Positions 8,661-17,671 of a DNA stretch of 64,000 nt are shown piece by piece. Both the position numbers and the translations under genes were made by a program. Under the pieces are notes generated by a model. The model was not told the origin of the DNA and did no database searches. It saw nothing but the letters and a program-made list of their open reading frames with translations. Location of the stretch: assembly GCF_026167545.1 (NCBI RefSeq), contig NZ_CP110678.1:493501-557500 (forward strand), written 5' to 3'. How positions within the stretch are numbered: the stretch's first letter is position 1; each line of letters begins with the position of its first letter. Source of the stretch: Sphingomonas sp. S1-29. GTDB lineage: Bacteria > Pseudomonadota > Alphaproteobacteria > Sphingomonadales > Sphingomonadaceae.

Positions 8661-8689
8661 AGGCTAGCGGTACGGGCGGCGACGGCCAA
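8661..8689 (-). promoter_or_regulatory. Predicted glpK promoter, leaderless
   Basis: On the minus strand TTGGCC (8689-8684), a 17-base spacer and TAGCCT (8666-8661) are followed by 6 bases and then the glpK ATG, which puts +1 at or next to the start codon. Prediction by eye. Confidence 0.5.
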
Positions 8690-8710
8690 TGGTATTGGCA
8701 ACACCACAAC

Positions 8711-8828
8711 CGTTCGTCCTGAGTAGCCACTGAGCGAAGGCGAAGGGGCGTATCGAAGGATCGCTCGCTTGGGGCAATGTCCTTCGATACGGGTCTTCGC
8801 CAAGCTCAGCCCCTACTCAGGACGAACG
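8711..8828. repeat. Inverted repeat of the TTCGxCAAGCTCAG family (glpK / AI-2E permease intergenic)
   Basis: Outer arms CGTTCGTCCTGAGTAG (8711-8726) and its exact complement (8813-8828) enclose an inner pair around GTATCGAAGG. The element fills half the divergent intergenic region. Confidence 0.8.
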
Positions 8829-8862
8829 GGGTGGGGGAAATCCCTTCGGCAATCGAACCAGG

Positions 8863-8891
8863 ATTACACGTCCCCGCAATCGCGCTAGGGT
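8863..8891 (+). promoter_or_regulatory. Possible promoter of the AI-2E family permease gene
   Basis: TAGGGT at 8886-8891 lies exactly 6 bases before GTG 8898, the spacing seen at other start sites in this window. The matching -35 (ATTACA, 8863-8868) is poor. Confidence 0.3.
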
Positions 8892-8897
8892 TGCCGC

Positions 8898-10142
8898 GTG
8901 AACGATCTTTCCCCGCCCGCCGAACCCGCCTTCGCGCAGCAGCCGACCGACCCCGTTGCGGTCCCCGGCACCGTCCCCGCCTCGCCGCCTGAAGAGGAGG
9001 TGCCCGACGAACCGATGCGGCGCGACCGGTTGCTCGCCGCGCTCACGCTGATGGCGGGGGTGGGGCTGTTCCTGGCGATTCCCTTCGCGCTCAAGGCAGG
9101 GTCCGAATTCTTCATGCCGCTCACCGCGGCGATCGTGATCGCGATCGCGCTGGTGCCGTTGCTCGAATGGCTCGAGCGGCGGCGGGTGCCCGCGCCGCTG
9201 GCGTCGCTGACCTGCGTCATCCTGTTCCTGGGGGTCGCCAATGGCGCGCTCGCCTCGATCGTCGTGCCGGCGTGGCAATGGGTGCGAATCCTGCCCGAGC
9301 GGATAGAACAGATTCAGTCGAACATCGCGCCGCTGATCGATTTCTATTCGAACGCCGAGCGGTTCGTGAACCGGACGATCGAGAATTTCGCGACCGCCCC
9401 CGCGCGCAAGACCGCCGAGGTCACCACCGCCGCGCCGCCGACCGGGCTGCTCGATCTGGTCGGCACCTCGGCACCCTCGGCGATCATCGAGATGTTCTTC
9501 GCGATCCTGGTGATCTATTTCTTCCTGAGCGGCTGGACGCGGCTGCGGCGCAACGCGATCACCAGCCGGACGAGTTTCGGCGGCGCGATCGCCACTGCGC
9601 GGGTGATCCAGGACGTGGTCGACGACACTTCGGCCTATCTGGGGACGATCACCGTCATCAACCTGCTGCTGGGGCTGATCGTCGCCGCGGCGCTGTACGT
9701 CATCGGCATGCCGACGCCGTTGATGTGGGGCGGGATCGTCGCGCTGCTCAACTACATCCCCTATTTCGGGCCGGTGATGGCGGCGCTGCTACTCGCGCTG
9801 GGCGGGCTGATGACCTATGACGATATCTGGCTGGCCTCGCTGCCCGCGATCATCATGATCGGCGCGCATCTGATCGAGGCGAATGCGATCACCCCGCTGA
9901 TCGTCGGCCACCGGCTGACGATCAACCCGATCATGATTCTGGTGTCGCTGAGCTTCTGGGGCTGGGTGTGGGGCACCACCGGCGCGCTGCTGGCGGTGCC
10001 GCTGCTGATCATCATCCAGACCGTCCTCAAGGCTGCGGGCAAGCCCGATATCGCCGGATTCCTCTTCGAACACGGCACGCTGGTGAAGGAGCCGCCGCGT
10101 TCATCCACAGCCTTTGTGCAAAAGCGCGAGCAATCGAGTTGA
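8898..10142 (+). CDS. AI-2E family (PerM-type) membrane transporter
   Basis: A 414-residue integral membrane protein. A Pro/Glu-rich N-terminal tail of about 40 residues precedes two hydrophobic helices, a soluble insert (about 120-190), and a cluster of C-terminal helices with the conserved LNYIPYFGPVM and LIVGHRLTINPI segments of family PF01594. Despite the family name, substrates are mostly unknown and several members are permeases or antiporters unrelated to autoinducer-2. The start is GTG 8898, since the coding character and the TAGGGT box both fit it. The stop codon overlaps the -35 box of the following tRNA promoter. Confidence 0.85.
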   Translation: MNDLSPPAEPAFAQQPTDPVAVPGTVPASPPEEEVPDEPMRRDRLLAALTLMAGVGLFLAIPFALKAGSEFFMPLTAAIVIAIALVPLLEWLERRRVPAPLASLTCVILFLGVANGALASIVVPAWQWVRILPERIEQIQSNIAPLIDFYSNAERFVNRTIENFATAPARKTAEVTTAAPPTGLLDLVGTSAPSAIIEMFFAILVIYFFLSGWTRLRRNAITSRTSFGGAIATARVIQDVVDDTSAYLGTITVINLLLGLIVAAALYVIGMPTPLMWGGIVALLNYIPYFGPVMAALLLALGGLMTYDDIWLASLPAIIMIGAHLIEANAITPLIVGHRLTINPIMILVSLSFWGWVWGTTGALLAVPLLIIIQTVLKAAGKPDIAGFLFEHGTLVKEPPRSSTAFVQKREQSS

Positions 10143-10167
10143 CACCCCTGCGAGGCCCGGTTAGACG
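10139..10167 (+). promoter_or_regulatory. Predicted tRNA-Asp promoter
   Basis: TTGACA (10139-10144), a 17-base spacer and TAGACG (10162-10167), about 18 bases before the mature tRNA 5' end. The -35 box contains the TGA stop codon of the upstream permease gene. Confidence 0.6.
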
Positions 10168-10185
10168 CGCCTCCTCACCGAGCAA

Positions 10186-10262
10186 GCGGGTGTAGCTCAG
10201 TTGGTTAGAGTGCCGGCCTGTCACGCCGGAGGTCGCGGGTTCGAGCCCCGTCACTCGCGCCA
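10186..10262 (+). tRNA. tRNA-Asp (GTC anticodon)
   Basis: A 77-base cloverleaf. The acceptor stem GCGGGTG pairs with CACTCGC (one G-U pair), the anticodon stem CCGGC/GCCGG encloses loop CTGTCAC with anticodon GTC at 10220-10222, the T-arm carries GGTTCGAGCC, and the CCA end is encoded. It has its own promoter and is followed by a strong terminator. Confidence 0.97.
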
Positions 10263-10278
10263 CTCGGTGAGTATTTAT

Positions 10279-10312
10279 GGAAGCCCGGCCCTCGCAAGAG
10301 GGTCGGGCTTCC
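10279..10312 (+). terminator. Intrinsic terminator after tRNA-Asp
   Basis: A 15-pair stem (GGAAGCCCGGCCCTC against its complement with one G-U wobble) closes a GCAA tetraloop. The T-run after it is weak (GTCGTTTC), but the position 17 bases past the tRNA is typical. Confidence 0.8.
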
Positions 10313-10356
10313 GTCGTTTCAGGCGGGTTGCACGTTGGCGAAATAGCGCGAACAAC

Positions 10357-10377
10357 GCGCGCCGATCATCGGCGCGC
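10357..10377. promoter_or_regulatory. Perfect palindrome ahead of the trehalose/glucan operon (operator candidate)
   Basis: Two perfectly complementary 10-base arms, GCGCGCCGAT and ATCGGCGCGC, flank a single central C and end 32 bases before the ROK kinase ATG. It could be an operator for a dimeric repressor, or a hairpin in the mRNA leader. No regulator gene is adjacent. Confidence 0.45.
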
Positions 10378-10409
10378 TTCGGATCGGCCGGGCAGGGAAG
10401 GACGTGACC

Positions 10410-11351
10410 ATGGCATCCGACACGCGATCGACCGCGATGCTGCCGCTTGCGGGCGTCGAGCTTGGCGGCACCAAATGCATCGTGACGCTGGCGCACGGCC
10501 CCGGCGCGATCCTCGACCAGCATCACGTGGCCACGACGCTGCCCGCCGAGACGTTGCCGGCGATCGTCGCGGTGCTCGAGGGGTGGCATCGGACGCAGGG
10601 CTTTGGCGCGCTTGGAATCGCATCGTTCGGGCCGTTGGGCCTCGATCCGCGATCGCCACGGCATGGGCGGATACTCAACACACCCAAGCCCGGCTGGTCG
10701 GGCGCCGATGTGCTGGGGGTGCTGTCCTCGCGCTTCGACGTGCCGACCGGGCTGGATACCGACGTCAACGGTGCCGCGCTCGCCGAGATTCGCTGGGGCT
10801 GCGCGCAGGGCTTGGACGATTTCGCCTATGTGACGGTAGGAACGGGGATCGGGGTCGGGCTGATCGTTCATGGCCGGCCGACGCGCGGGATCGGGCATAG
10901 CGAGATCGGCCATGTGCGGCTGCCGCGAACGCCCGGCGATCACCTCCAAAGCGTTTGCGCCTTCCATCCCGATTGCGTCGAGGGGCTGGCATCGGGCACC
11001 GCGCTTCGCGCGCGGCTCGGCGGACGCGCGCTGCGCGACGTCGCTCCCGATGATCCGGTGTGGGTGCCGATGGTCGATGCGATCGCGGCGATGTGCCACG
11101 CATTGCTCTGCACAACCGGGCCGCGCCGGATCGCGATCGGCGGGGGGGTGGTTTCGGGCCAGCCGCATCTGCTGGCGCGGATCGAGGCCGCGCTGCGACT
11201 CAGCCTGAACGGTTATCTCGAGCTGCCGGACGAGCGCATGGTGGTGGCGCCGGCGTTGGGCGCCGACGCCGGCCCGCTCGGATCGATCGAACTCGCCGCC
11301 CGTGCGTTGGAGACGCCGCGTTTCGCCGATCAGGAATTTCATTCAGTTTAG
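10410..11351 (+). CDS. ROK family sugar kinase (probable fructokinase/glucokinase)
   Basis: A 313-residue ROK-fold kinase. ATP-binding GVELGGTK lies near the N-terminus and VGTGIGVGL in the middle. HSEIGHVRL supplies the catalytic-region His, and a Cys/His zinc cluster follows (CAFHPDC, then VEGLASG), as in zinc-containing ROK fructokinases. A GGGAAGGA ribosome-binding site at 10395-10402 selects ATG 10410 rather than GTG 10404. It is the first gene of the trehalose/glucan cluster, 54 bases before glgE. There it could phosphorylate free glucose released by TreS, TreZ or MalQ side reactions (inference). Whether glucose or fructose is the true substrate cannot be decided here. Confidence 0.8.
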   Translation: MASDTRSTAMLPLAGVELGGTKCIVTLAHGPGAILDQHHVATTLPAETLPAIVAVLEGWHRTQGFGALGIASFGPLGLDPRSPRHGRILNTPKPGWSGADVLGVLSSRFDVPTGLDTDVNGAALAEIRWGCAQGLDDFAYVTVGTGIGVGLIVHGRPTRGIGHSEIGHVRLPRTPGDHLQSVCAFHPDCVEGLASGTALRARLGGRALRDVAPDDPVWVPMVDAIAAMCHALLCTTGPRRIAIGGGVVSGQPHLLARIEAALRLSLNGYLELPDERMVVAPALGADAGPLGSIELAARALETPRFADQEFHSV

Positions 11352-11405
11352 TCGGAACGTGTTCGGCGGGCGGATGGTTACCCTTGTATCCAGCCCTACC
11401 GGAGA

Positions 11406-14400
11406 TTGCCCTTGCTGTTACAAACGACCTGCATCCTTTCTGCCCCTTCGGACGCTAGTGCGGAGGTCGATCGAATAGATGCAGGCGTGTTGAAGGCAGG
11501 ATCCGCAGCCGGGTTCGGTGCATTGCTTTGGCCCATGGCGCAGGGTGCATTCGGCGCCGAACGTGGCCTGCCCGTGGGGTTGCAGCGCCGCTGCGATGAT
11601 GCCGGACTGGCGCTTCTGCTCGATATCGACCTTGCGCGGTTTCCGATCGAGCATCCCTTGGTGACGAAGCAGCCGGCTTTGTTCGCGCTGCGGCGGAGCA
11701 CCGAGCGCGAGGGGCCGGTCGATCCGCGCGTGTCGATGCCAGCGTCGGGCGAAGCGCGCGCACGGCTGCGAGCCGAGGGTGCGATCGAGGCATTGTTGCC
11801 GGCGATCGCCGACAGGCTGATCGCGCTGCTCGACGCCGGCGCGCAAGGATTTCGCTTTTTCGATGCCGACCGGATCGCGCCCCAATTCCTGACCGCGCTG
11901 GTCGCGCAATTGCGCGCGCACAAGCCCGACGTGATGACGATCGCCCGAGCCGCGGCTGGCCCGCAGGCGCTGGCGAACACCGGGCTCGACGGCGTGGTTT
12001 CGTCGTTCGGCGTGTGCGACCTTCGTTCGCCCCGGCTGGTCGAGGAGCGGCAGGGTTCGGCTGCGGCGCTGATCGCCGAGCCTTCGCCCGGGCAACTCGC
12101 CGACGCGCATATCGAGCGCAGCCTTACCGCCGCCGCCGCGCTGTCGGACGGGCTTATCGTGCCGCTCGATGTTCTGGTGCGCTATCCCGACCTTGCCAAC
12201 CGCGCGGTTGGAGTCATTCGTCAGGCGGCGGGTTTCGCCGGCGAGATGCGACGGCTCAACGGCGCGGGGAGCGCGGTGGCGGCGTTCCTGCGCGCCGACA
12301 CGGGCGACGTTCGTAATTGCGGCGCGGCGATGTTGGTGCTGGTCAACACGACCGCCAAGGCGCAGCCCGCGCCGGCGCCGGCCGACCTGCTGTCGGCAGC
12401 GGGGGCCGCGTTCGAGCCCCTCGGCGACGATGCGTTCGTCGAACTGCAACCCGGGGAAGTACGAATGATGACCACCGATCGCGCAAAGCCGATCCTGTTG
12501 AACCCAGCCGCCAATGGCGCGGTCGCGGCGGCGCAGACCGCGCGGCTGGTGATCGAGGATGTCTCGCCGATCGTCGAGGGTGGGTTCCCGGTCAAGCGCG
12601 TCGTCGGCGAAGCAATCACCGTCGGTGCCACCGTCTTCGCCGACGGGCACGAACAGCTCGCGGTCGAACTGCTGTGGCGCGCGGCCGACGCCAGCGAATG
12701 GACCACGGTGCCGATGGCGGAGCTGCCGAACCTTCGCTGGCAGGCGAGCTTCGCGACCACGCGGATGGGGCGGCACGAGTTCGTGATCGAGGCGTGGCTC
12801 GACCGCTTCGGTGGCTTCACGCGCGACTTTCGCAAGAAGCTCGATGCCGGAGTGGCGACGTCGGTCGATCATGCCGAGGGGCGGTTGCTGGTCGAGCAGG
12901 CGCGCGACCGGTCGAAGGGGTCGGCCAAGAAGGAGCTGGGCAAGTTCGCGACCAGCTTGAAGCGCGACGATAACCCCGCGCTGCTGTTGTCGGACGAACT
13001 CGCCGCCGTGATGGCACGCGCCGATGACCGCCCGCACCGGCTGCGCTCGGCGGTGCAGCCGGTCGATGCCGAACGGCTGACCGCGCGCTTTTCGAGCTGG
13101 TACGAACTGTTCCCGCGCTCGCAATCGACCGTGCCGGGGCAGCATGGCAGCTTCGACGACGTCATCCCGCGCTTGCCCGCGATCCGCGACATGGGGTTCG
13201 ACACGCTGTATTTCCCGCCGATCCACCCGATCGGCACCGCCAATCGCAAGGGGCCGAACAACACGCTGACGCCCGCACCGGGCGATCCGGGCAGCCCCTA
13301 TGCCATCGGCGCGCCCGAGGGCGGGCATGACGCGATCCATCCCGAACTGGGCAGTCTCGAGGACTTCCTCCGGCTGGTCGATGCGGCGCGCGATCATGGG
13401 ATGGAGATCGCGCTCGATTTCGCGATCCAGTGCTCGCCCGATCATCCCTGGCTCAAGGAGCATCCGGGCTGGTTCGCCTGGCGGCCCGACGGATCGATGA
13501 AATATGCCGAGAATCCTCCCAAGAAATACCAGGATATCGTCAACGTCGAATTCTACGCCAAGGACGCGGTGCCAGGTCTCTGGGCCGCGCTGCGTGACGT
13601 CGTGCTGCTGTGGATCGAGCGTGGGGTGAAGACCTTCCGCGTCGACAATCCGCACACCAAGACGCTGCCGTTCTGGGAGTGGATGATCGGCGATGTCCGC
13701 GCTCGGCATCCCGAGGCGATCTTCCTCGCCGAAGCCTTCACCAAGCCAGCGATGATGTACCGGCTGGCCAAGGTCGGCTTCTCGCAAAGCTACACCTATT
13801 TCACCTGGCGCGACGAGAAGGCCGAGCTGACCGACTACATCACCGAGCTGACGACGACGCCGCCCAAGGAATTCTACCGGCCGCATTTCTTCGTCAACAC
13901 CCCCGACATCAACCCGCTGTTTCTGCAAACCTCGGGCCGTCCGGGCTTCCGCATCCGCGCGGTGCTGGCGGCGACCTTGTCGGGGCTGTTCGGCGTCTAT
14001 TCAGGGTTCGAACTGTGCGAGGCCGCGCCGGTGCCGGGCAAGGAAGAATATCTCGATTCGGAGAAGTACGAGATCCGCCAGCGCGACTGGACCGCGCCGG
14101 GCAACATCATCGCTGACATCACGATGCTCAACCGCCTGCGTCGCGCCTATCCGGCGCTGCAGACGCACCTGAACACGCGCTTCTATGCCGCGCACAACGA
14201 CCGGATCATCTATTTCGCCAAGCCCGCGCCCGACGGCGCCGACATGATCCTGGTGATGGTCAGCCTCGACCCACACAACCCACAGGAAGCCGATTTCGAG
14301 GTCCCGCTTTGGGAGTTCGGTCTGTCGGACACCGCGAGCATCGCGGTCGAAGACCTTGCCGAGGGCCATCGCTTCGACTGGCACGGCAAGACCCAACACA

Positions 14401-14462
14401 TCCGTTTGGATCCCGACCAACCCTATCGCATTTGGCGCATCGCGCCCGGAGAAACCGCATGA
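11406..14462 (+). CDS. glgE: Alpha-1,4-glucan:maltose-1-phosphate maltosyltransferase GlgE, long form
   Basis: GlgE transfers maltosyl units from alpha-maltose-1-phosphate to the non-reducing end of alpha-1,4-glucan (GH13 subfamily 3). The 1018-residue chain has three parts. Residues 1-345 are an extra module resembling a degenerate GH13 barrel (GFRFFDAD near 155). About 375-560 is the DUF3416-type beta domain starting at LVIEDVSP. From about 560 comes the catalytic barrel with nucleophile Asp747 (FRVDNP), acid/base Glu776 (LAEAF) and VNTPDIN. The well-studied actinobacterial enzymes are about 700 residues and lack the first module. The start is uncertain: TTG 11406 or TTG 11412, the latter 7 bases after GGAG. 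The stop overlaps the treS start (ATGA). Confidence 0.9.
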   Translation: MPLLLQTTCILSAPSDASAEVDRIDAGVLKAGSAAGFGALLWPMAQGAFGAERGLPVGLQRRCDDAGLALLLDIDLARFPIEHPLVTKQPALFALRRSTEREGPVDPRVSMPASGEARARLRAEGAIEALLPAIADRLIALLDAGAQGFRFFDADRIAPQFLTALVAQLRAHKPDVMTIARAAAGPQALANTGLDGVVSSFGVCDLRSPRLVEERQGSAAALIAEPSPGQLADAHIERSLTAAAALSDGLIVPLDVLVRYPDLANRAVGVIRQAAGFAGEMRRLNGAGSAVAAFLRADTGDVRNCGAAMLVLVNTTAKAQPAPAPADLLSAAGAAFEPLGDDAFVELQPGEVRMMTTDRAKPILLNPAANGAVAAAQTARLVIEDVSPIVEGGFPVKRVVGEAITVGATVFADGHEQLAVELLWRAADASEWTTVPMAELPNLRWQASFATTRMGRHEFVIEAWLDRFGGFTRDFRKKLDAGVATSVDHAEGRLLVEQARDRSKGSAKKELGKFATSLKRDDNPALLLSDELAAVMARADDRPHRLRSAVQPVDAERLTARFSSWYELFPRSQSTVPGQHGSFDDVIPRLPAIRDMGFDTLYFPPIHPIGTANRKGPNNTLTPAPGDPGSPYAIGAPEGGHDAIHPELGSLEDFLRLVDAARDHGMEIALDFAIQCSPDHPWLKEHPGWFAWRPDGSMKYAENPPKKYQDIVNVEFYAKDAVPGLWAALRDVVLLWIERGVKTFRVDNPHTKTLPFWEWMIGDVRARHPEAIFLAEAFTKPAMMYRLAKVGFSQSYTYFTWRDEKAELTDYITELTTTPPKEFYRPHFFVNTPDINPLFLQTSGRPGFRIRAVLAATLSGLFGVYSGFELCEAAPVPGKEEYLDSEKYEIRQRDWTAPGNIIADITMLNRLRRAYPALQTHLNTRFYAAHNDRIIYFAKPAPDGADMILVMVSLDPHNPQEADFEVPLWEFGLSDTASIAVEDLAEGHRFDWHGKTQHIRLDPDQPYRIWRIAPGETA

Positions 14463-17400
14463 CCGCGCTGAACCAGGATCCGCTCTGGTACAAGGACGCC
14501 GTCATCTATCAGGTGCACGTCAAGTCCTTCTACGATTCGAACGACGACGGCATCGGCGATTTCGCCGGGCTGATGGCGAAGCTCGATTACATCGCCGAAT
14601 TGGGCGTCACCGCGATCTGGCTGCTGCCCTTCTACCCCAGCCCGCGCCGCGACGATGGCTATGACATCGGCGAATATCGCGAGGTCAGCCCCGATTACGG
14701 GACGATGGACGACGCGCGCGCCTTTATCGAGGCGGCGCATGCGCGCGGGATGCGCGTGATCACCGAGTTGGTGATCAACCACACGTCGGACCAGCATCCC
14801 TGGTTCCAGGCGGCGCGCAAGGCACCGCCGGGCAGCCCCGAGCGCGATTTCTATGTCTGGTCGGACAGCGACAAGCTGTATTCGGGCACGCGGATCATCT
14901 TCTGCGACACCGAGAAGTCGAACTGGACCTGGGACGACGAGGCTCAGGCGTATTTCTGGCATCGCTTCTATTCGCACCAGCCCGACCTCAATTTCGACAA
15001 TCCGAAGGTGCTCGAAGAAGTGCTGTCGGTGATGCATTTCTGGCTCGACGCCGGGGTCGACGGGCTGCGGCTCGACGCGATCCCCTATCTAATCGAGCGC
15101 GACGGCACCTCGAACGAGAACCTGCCCGAAACGCACGAGGTGCTGAAAAAAATCCGCGCCAATCTCGACGCGCATTATCCCGATCGGATGCTGCTGGCCG
15201 AGGCCAATATGTGGCCCGAGGATACCCAGCAATATTTCGGCGACACCAACGACCAGGGCTATGGCGACGAATGCCATATGTCGTTCCATTTCCCGCTGAT
15301 GCCGCGGATGTACATGGCGGTGGCGCAGGAGGATCGCTTCCCGATCACCGACATCATGCGCCAGACGCCAGACATTCCCGACAACTGCCAATGGGCGATC
15401 TTCCTGCGCAACCATGACGAGCTGACGCTTGAAATGGTGACCGATCAGGAACGCGATTACCTGTGGAACACCTATGCGGCCGACAAGCGCGCGCGGATCA
15501 ACCTGGGCATCCGCCGCCGCCTGGCACCCTTGATGGAGCGCGATCGCCGGCGGATCGAGCTGATGAACGCGCTGCTGCTGACGATGCCGGGCACGCCGGT
15601 GCTATATTATGGCGACGAGATCGGGATGGGCGACAATGTCTATCTCGGCGATCGCGATGGCGTTCGCACCCCGATGCAATGGTCGTCGGATCGAAATGGC
15701 GGCTTTTCGCGCGCCGATCCCGCCAGCCTGACGCTGCCGCCGATCATGGACCCGCTCTATGGCTATCAAGCGGTGAACGTCGAGGCGCAGGAGCGCGACC
15801 AGCATTCGATGCTCAACTGGGTCAAGCGGATGCTGGCGGTGCGCCGCGAGCACCAGGCGTTCGGGCGCGGCACGCAGCGTTTCCTGCGGCCAGCCAACCG
15901 CAAGATCCTGGCGTATCTGCGTGAGTTCAGTGGCGAAGTGCTGCTGTGCGTCGCCAATCTGGGGCGCACCGCGCAGGCGGTCGAGCTCGACCTGCATGAT
16001 TTCGTCGGGCGCACCCCGGTCGAGATGTCGGGCGGGGCGACCTTCCCGGCGATCGGCCAACTGCCCTATCTGCTGACGCTGCCGCCCTACGGCTTCCTGT
16101 GGTTCAAGCTGTCGGCCGACGAAGCCGCGCCCGAATGGTCGAGCGCCGCGCCGGGGGCCGATGTTGAACGCTACACCTTCGTGCTTCGCCCCGAACTGTC
16201 TGGGGTGACGCAGGGGCGTAACGCGCAGGTGCTCGAGGGCGAGATACTGCCGAGCTATGTCGCGCATCGCCGCTGGTTCGGCGAGAAGGACGAGACGATT
16301 GGGCAGGTGCGCGTCGCACGGACGATCGCGCTGCCGCAGGCGACCGATCTGGTGCTGTCGCTGATCGAGGTCAGCACCGGCGCGGGGACGCAGATTTATA
16401 CGCTGCCGCTGGGAATCGCCTGGGAAGGCGAACAGCATGGACCGTTCGCCTCGAACCTGGCGATCGGCCGGGTGCGGCGCGAGCGACGCGTTGGGCTGCT
16501 TACCGATGGTTTTGCGGTGGCCGAATTCGCCGAGGCGGTGATCGGTGCGCTCAAGCGCGGCGATAGCGTCGCGATCGAGGGCGGTACGCTGCGCTTCACT
16601 GGCAGCGACGCGCTCGATATCGAGCCCGATGCGGTGCCCGAATGGATCGGTGCCGAGCAATCGAACAGCACGATGGTGCTGGGCGAACGCGCGGTGCTCA
16701 AGCTGCTGCGCAAGGTGCAGCCGGGCATCCATCCCGATGCCGAGATGGTGCGCTATCTCGCCGCCAATGGTTTCGAGAATGTGCCCGCGATCCTGGGCGA
16801 GGTCTGGCTCGACGAAGGCGATGCCTCGACCTTGCTGATGCTGGTCCAGCGTTTCGTCTATAATCAGGGCGATGGCTGGGCGTGGACGCTTGGCGTGCTC
16901 GACCGGCTGGCGACCGATGCCGATTGGAATTCGTCGAACTACGAGAATTTCGCGGCGAATATCGGGCGGCGGCTGGCGCAGATGCACGCCGTGCTGGCGG
17001 CACCGAGCGACGATGCCGCCTTCGCCCCCGAGGCGATGACGCTCGCCGATGCCGACAACCTGTCGGGACGGATCGAAGGGCAGGTCGACAAGGCACTGGG
17101 GTCGCTCGCCACCGCGACGCTGGGCGAGAATGATGCCGAGGCCGCCGCCTATCTGCGCGACAATCGGTCGGCGCTGATGGAACGGATCAAGGCGGTCGCG
17201 CGGCAGGCCGAAGGGCGCACGCGCACGCGCATCCATGGCGACCTGCATCTGGGGCAGATGCTGGTGACCGGCAGCGACGTGATGCTGATCGACTTCGAAG
17301 GCGAGCCGGTTCGCTCGCTCGACGAGCGCCGCGCCAAGGATCTGCCCGAGCGTGACATCGCCGGCGTATTGCGCTCGTTCGACTATGCCGCCGCGGTCGC

Positions 17401-17671
17401 CGAACATGCGCGCCCCGCGATGGCCGAGTCCGACGAGGCCCGCACCGACGCGCGCTACGATGCGTTCCGCCGCAGCGCCGCCGAAGCGTTCCTGCAAGGT
17501 TATCAGGGCGTGTCGGAAGCGATCGACGAACCGTTGCTCGACCTGATGGTGCTCGAAAAGGCGGCGTATGAGGTCGCCTATGAGGCGGCCAACCGCCCCG
17601 CCTGGATCGGCGTGCCGATCGCGGGACTTGCGCGCGCCGCCCGTCGCCTGTTGCAGGAGGATGCATCGTGA
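14459..17671 (+). CDS. treS: Trehalose synthase TreS fused to maltokinase
   Basis: A 1070-residue bifunctional protein. Residues 1 to about 550 are a GH13 isomerase converting trehalose and maltose into each other, with nucleophile Asp206 (LRLDAIP), acid Glu248 (LLAEANMW) and stabiliser Asp320 (LRNHDEL). The C-terminal half, from about 575, is a maltokinase with an aminoglycoside-kinase-like fold. Its catalytic IHGDLHLGQ contains Asp928, and Asp945 of IDFEGEP is the metal ligand. The fused kinase makes maltose-1-phosphate, the direct GlgE donor. ATG 14459 overlaps the glgE stop; the open frame extends further upstream but only as antisense-like sequence within glgE. The fusion channels trehalose straight into glucan synthesis. 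Confidence 0.93.
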   Translation: MTALNQDPLWYKDAVIYQVHVKSFYDSNDDGIGDFAGLMAKLDYIAELGVTAIWLLPFYPSPRRDDGYDIGEYREVSPDYGTMDDARAFIEAAHARGMRVITELVINHTSDQHPWFQAARKAPPGSPERDFYVWSDSDKLYSGTRIIFCDTEKSNWTWDDEAQAYFWHRFYSHQPDLNFDNPKVLEEVLSVMHFWLDAGVDGLRLDAIPYLIERDGTSNENLPETHEVLKKIRANLDAHYPDRMLLAEANMWPEDTQQYFGDTNDQGYGDECHMSFHFPLMPRMYMAVAQEDRFPITDIMRQTPDIPDNCQWAIFLRNHDELTLEMVTDQERDYLWNTYAADKRARINLGIRRRLAPLMERDRRRIELMNALLLTMPGTPVLYYGDEIGMGDNVYLGDRDGVRTPMQWSSDRNGGFSRADPASLTLPPIMDPLYGYQAVNVEAQERDQHSMLNWVKRMLAVRREHQAFGRGTQRFLRPANRKILAYLREFSGEVLLCVANLGRTAQAVELDLHDFVGRTPVEMSGGATFPAIGQLPYLLTLPPYGFLWFKLSADEAAPEWSSAAPGADVERYTFVLRPELSGVTQGRNAQVLEGEILPSYVAHRRWFGEKDETIGQVRVARTIALPQATDLVLSLIEVSTGAGTQIYTLPLGIAWEGEQHGPFASNLAIGRVRRERRVGLLTDGFAVAEFAEAVIGALKRGDSVAIEGGTLRFTGSDALDIEPDAVPEWIGAEQSNSTMVLGERAVLKLLRKVQPGIHPDAEMVRYLAANGFENVPAILGEVWLDEGDASTLLMLVQRFVYNQGDGWAWTLGVLDRLATDADWNSSNYENFAANIGRRLAQMHAVLAAPSDDAAFAPEAMTLADADNLSGRIEGQVDKALGSLATATLGENDAEAAAYLRDNRSALMERIKAVARQAEGRTRTRIHGDLHLGQMLVTGSDVMLIDFEGEPVRSLDERRAKDLPERDIAGVLRSFDYAAAVAEHARPAMAESDEARTDARYDAFRRSAAEAFLQGYQGVSEAIDEPLLDLMVLEKAAYEVAYEAANRPAWIGVPIAGLARAARRLLQEDAS

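Noticed and set aside
10404..10409. GTG 10404 as start of the ROK kinase
   Set aside because: It lies inside the spacing of the GGGAAGGA site, which is correctly placed for ATG 10410.
11418..13928. 836-codon minus-strand ORF opposite glgE
   Set aside because: A shadow frame of high-GC coding sequence; it shows no domain, whereas glgE on the other strand has all catalytic motifs.
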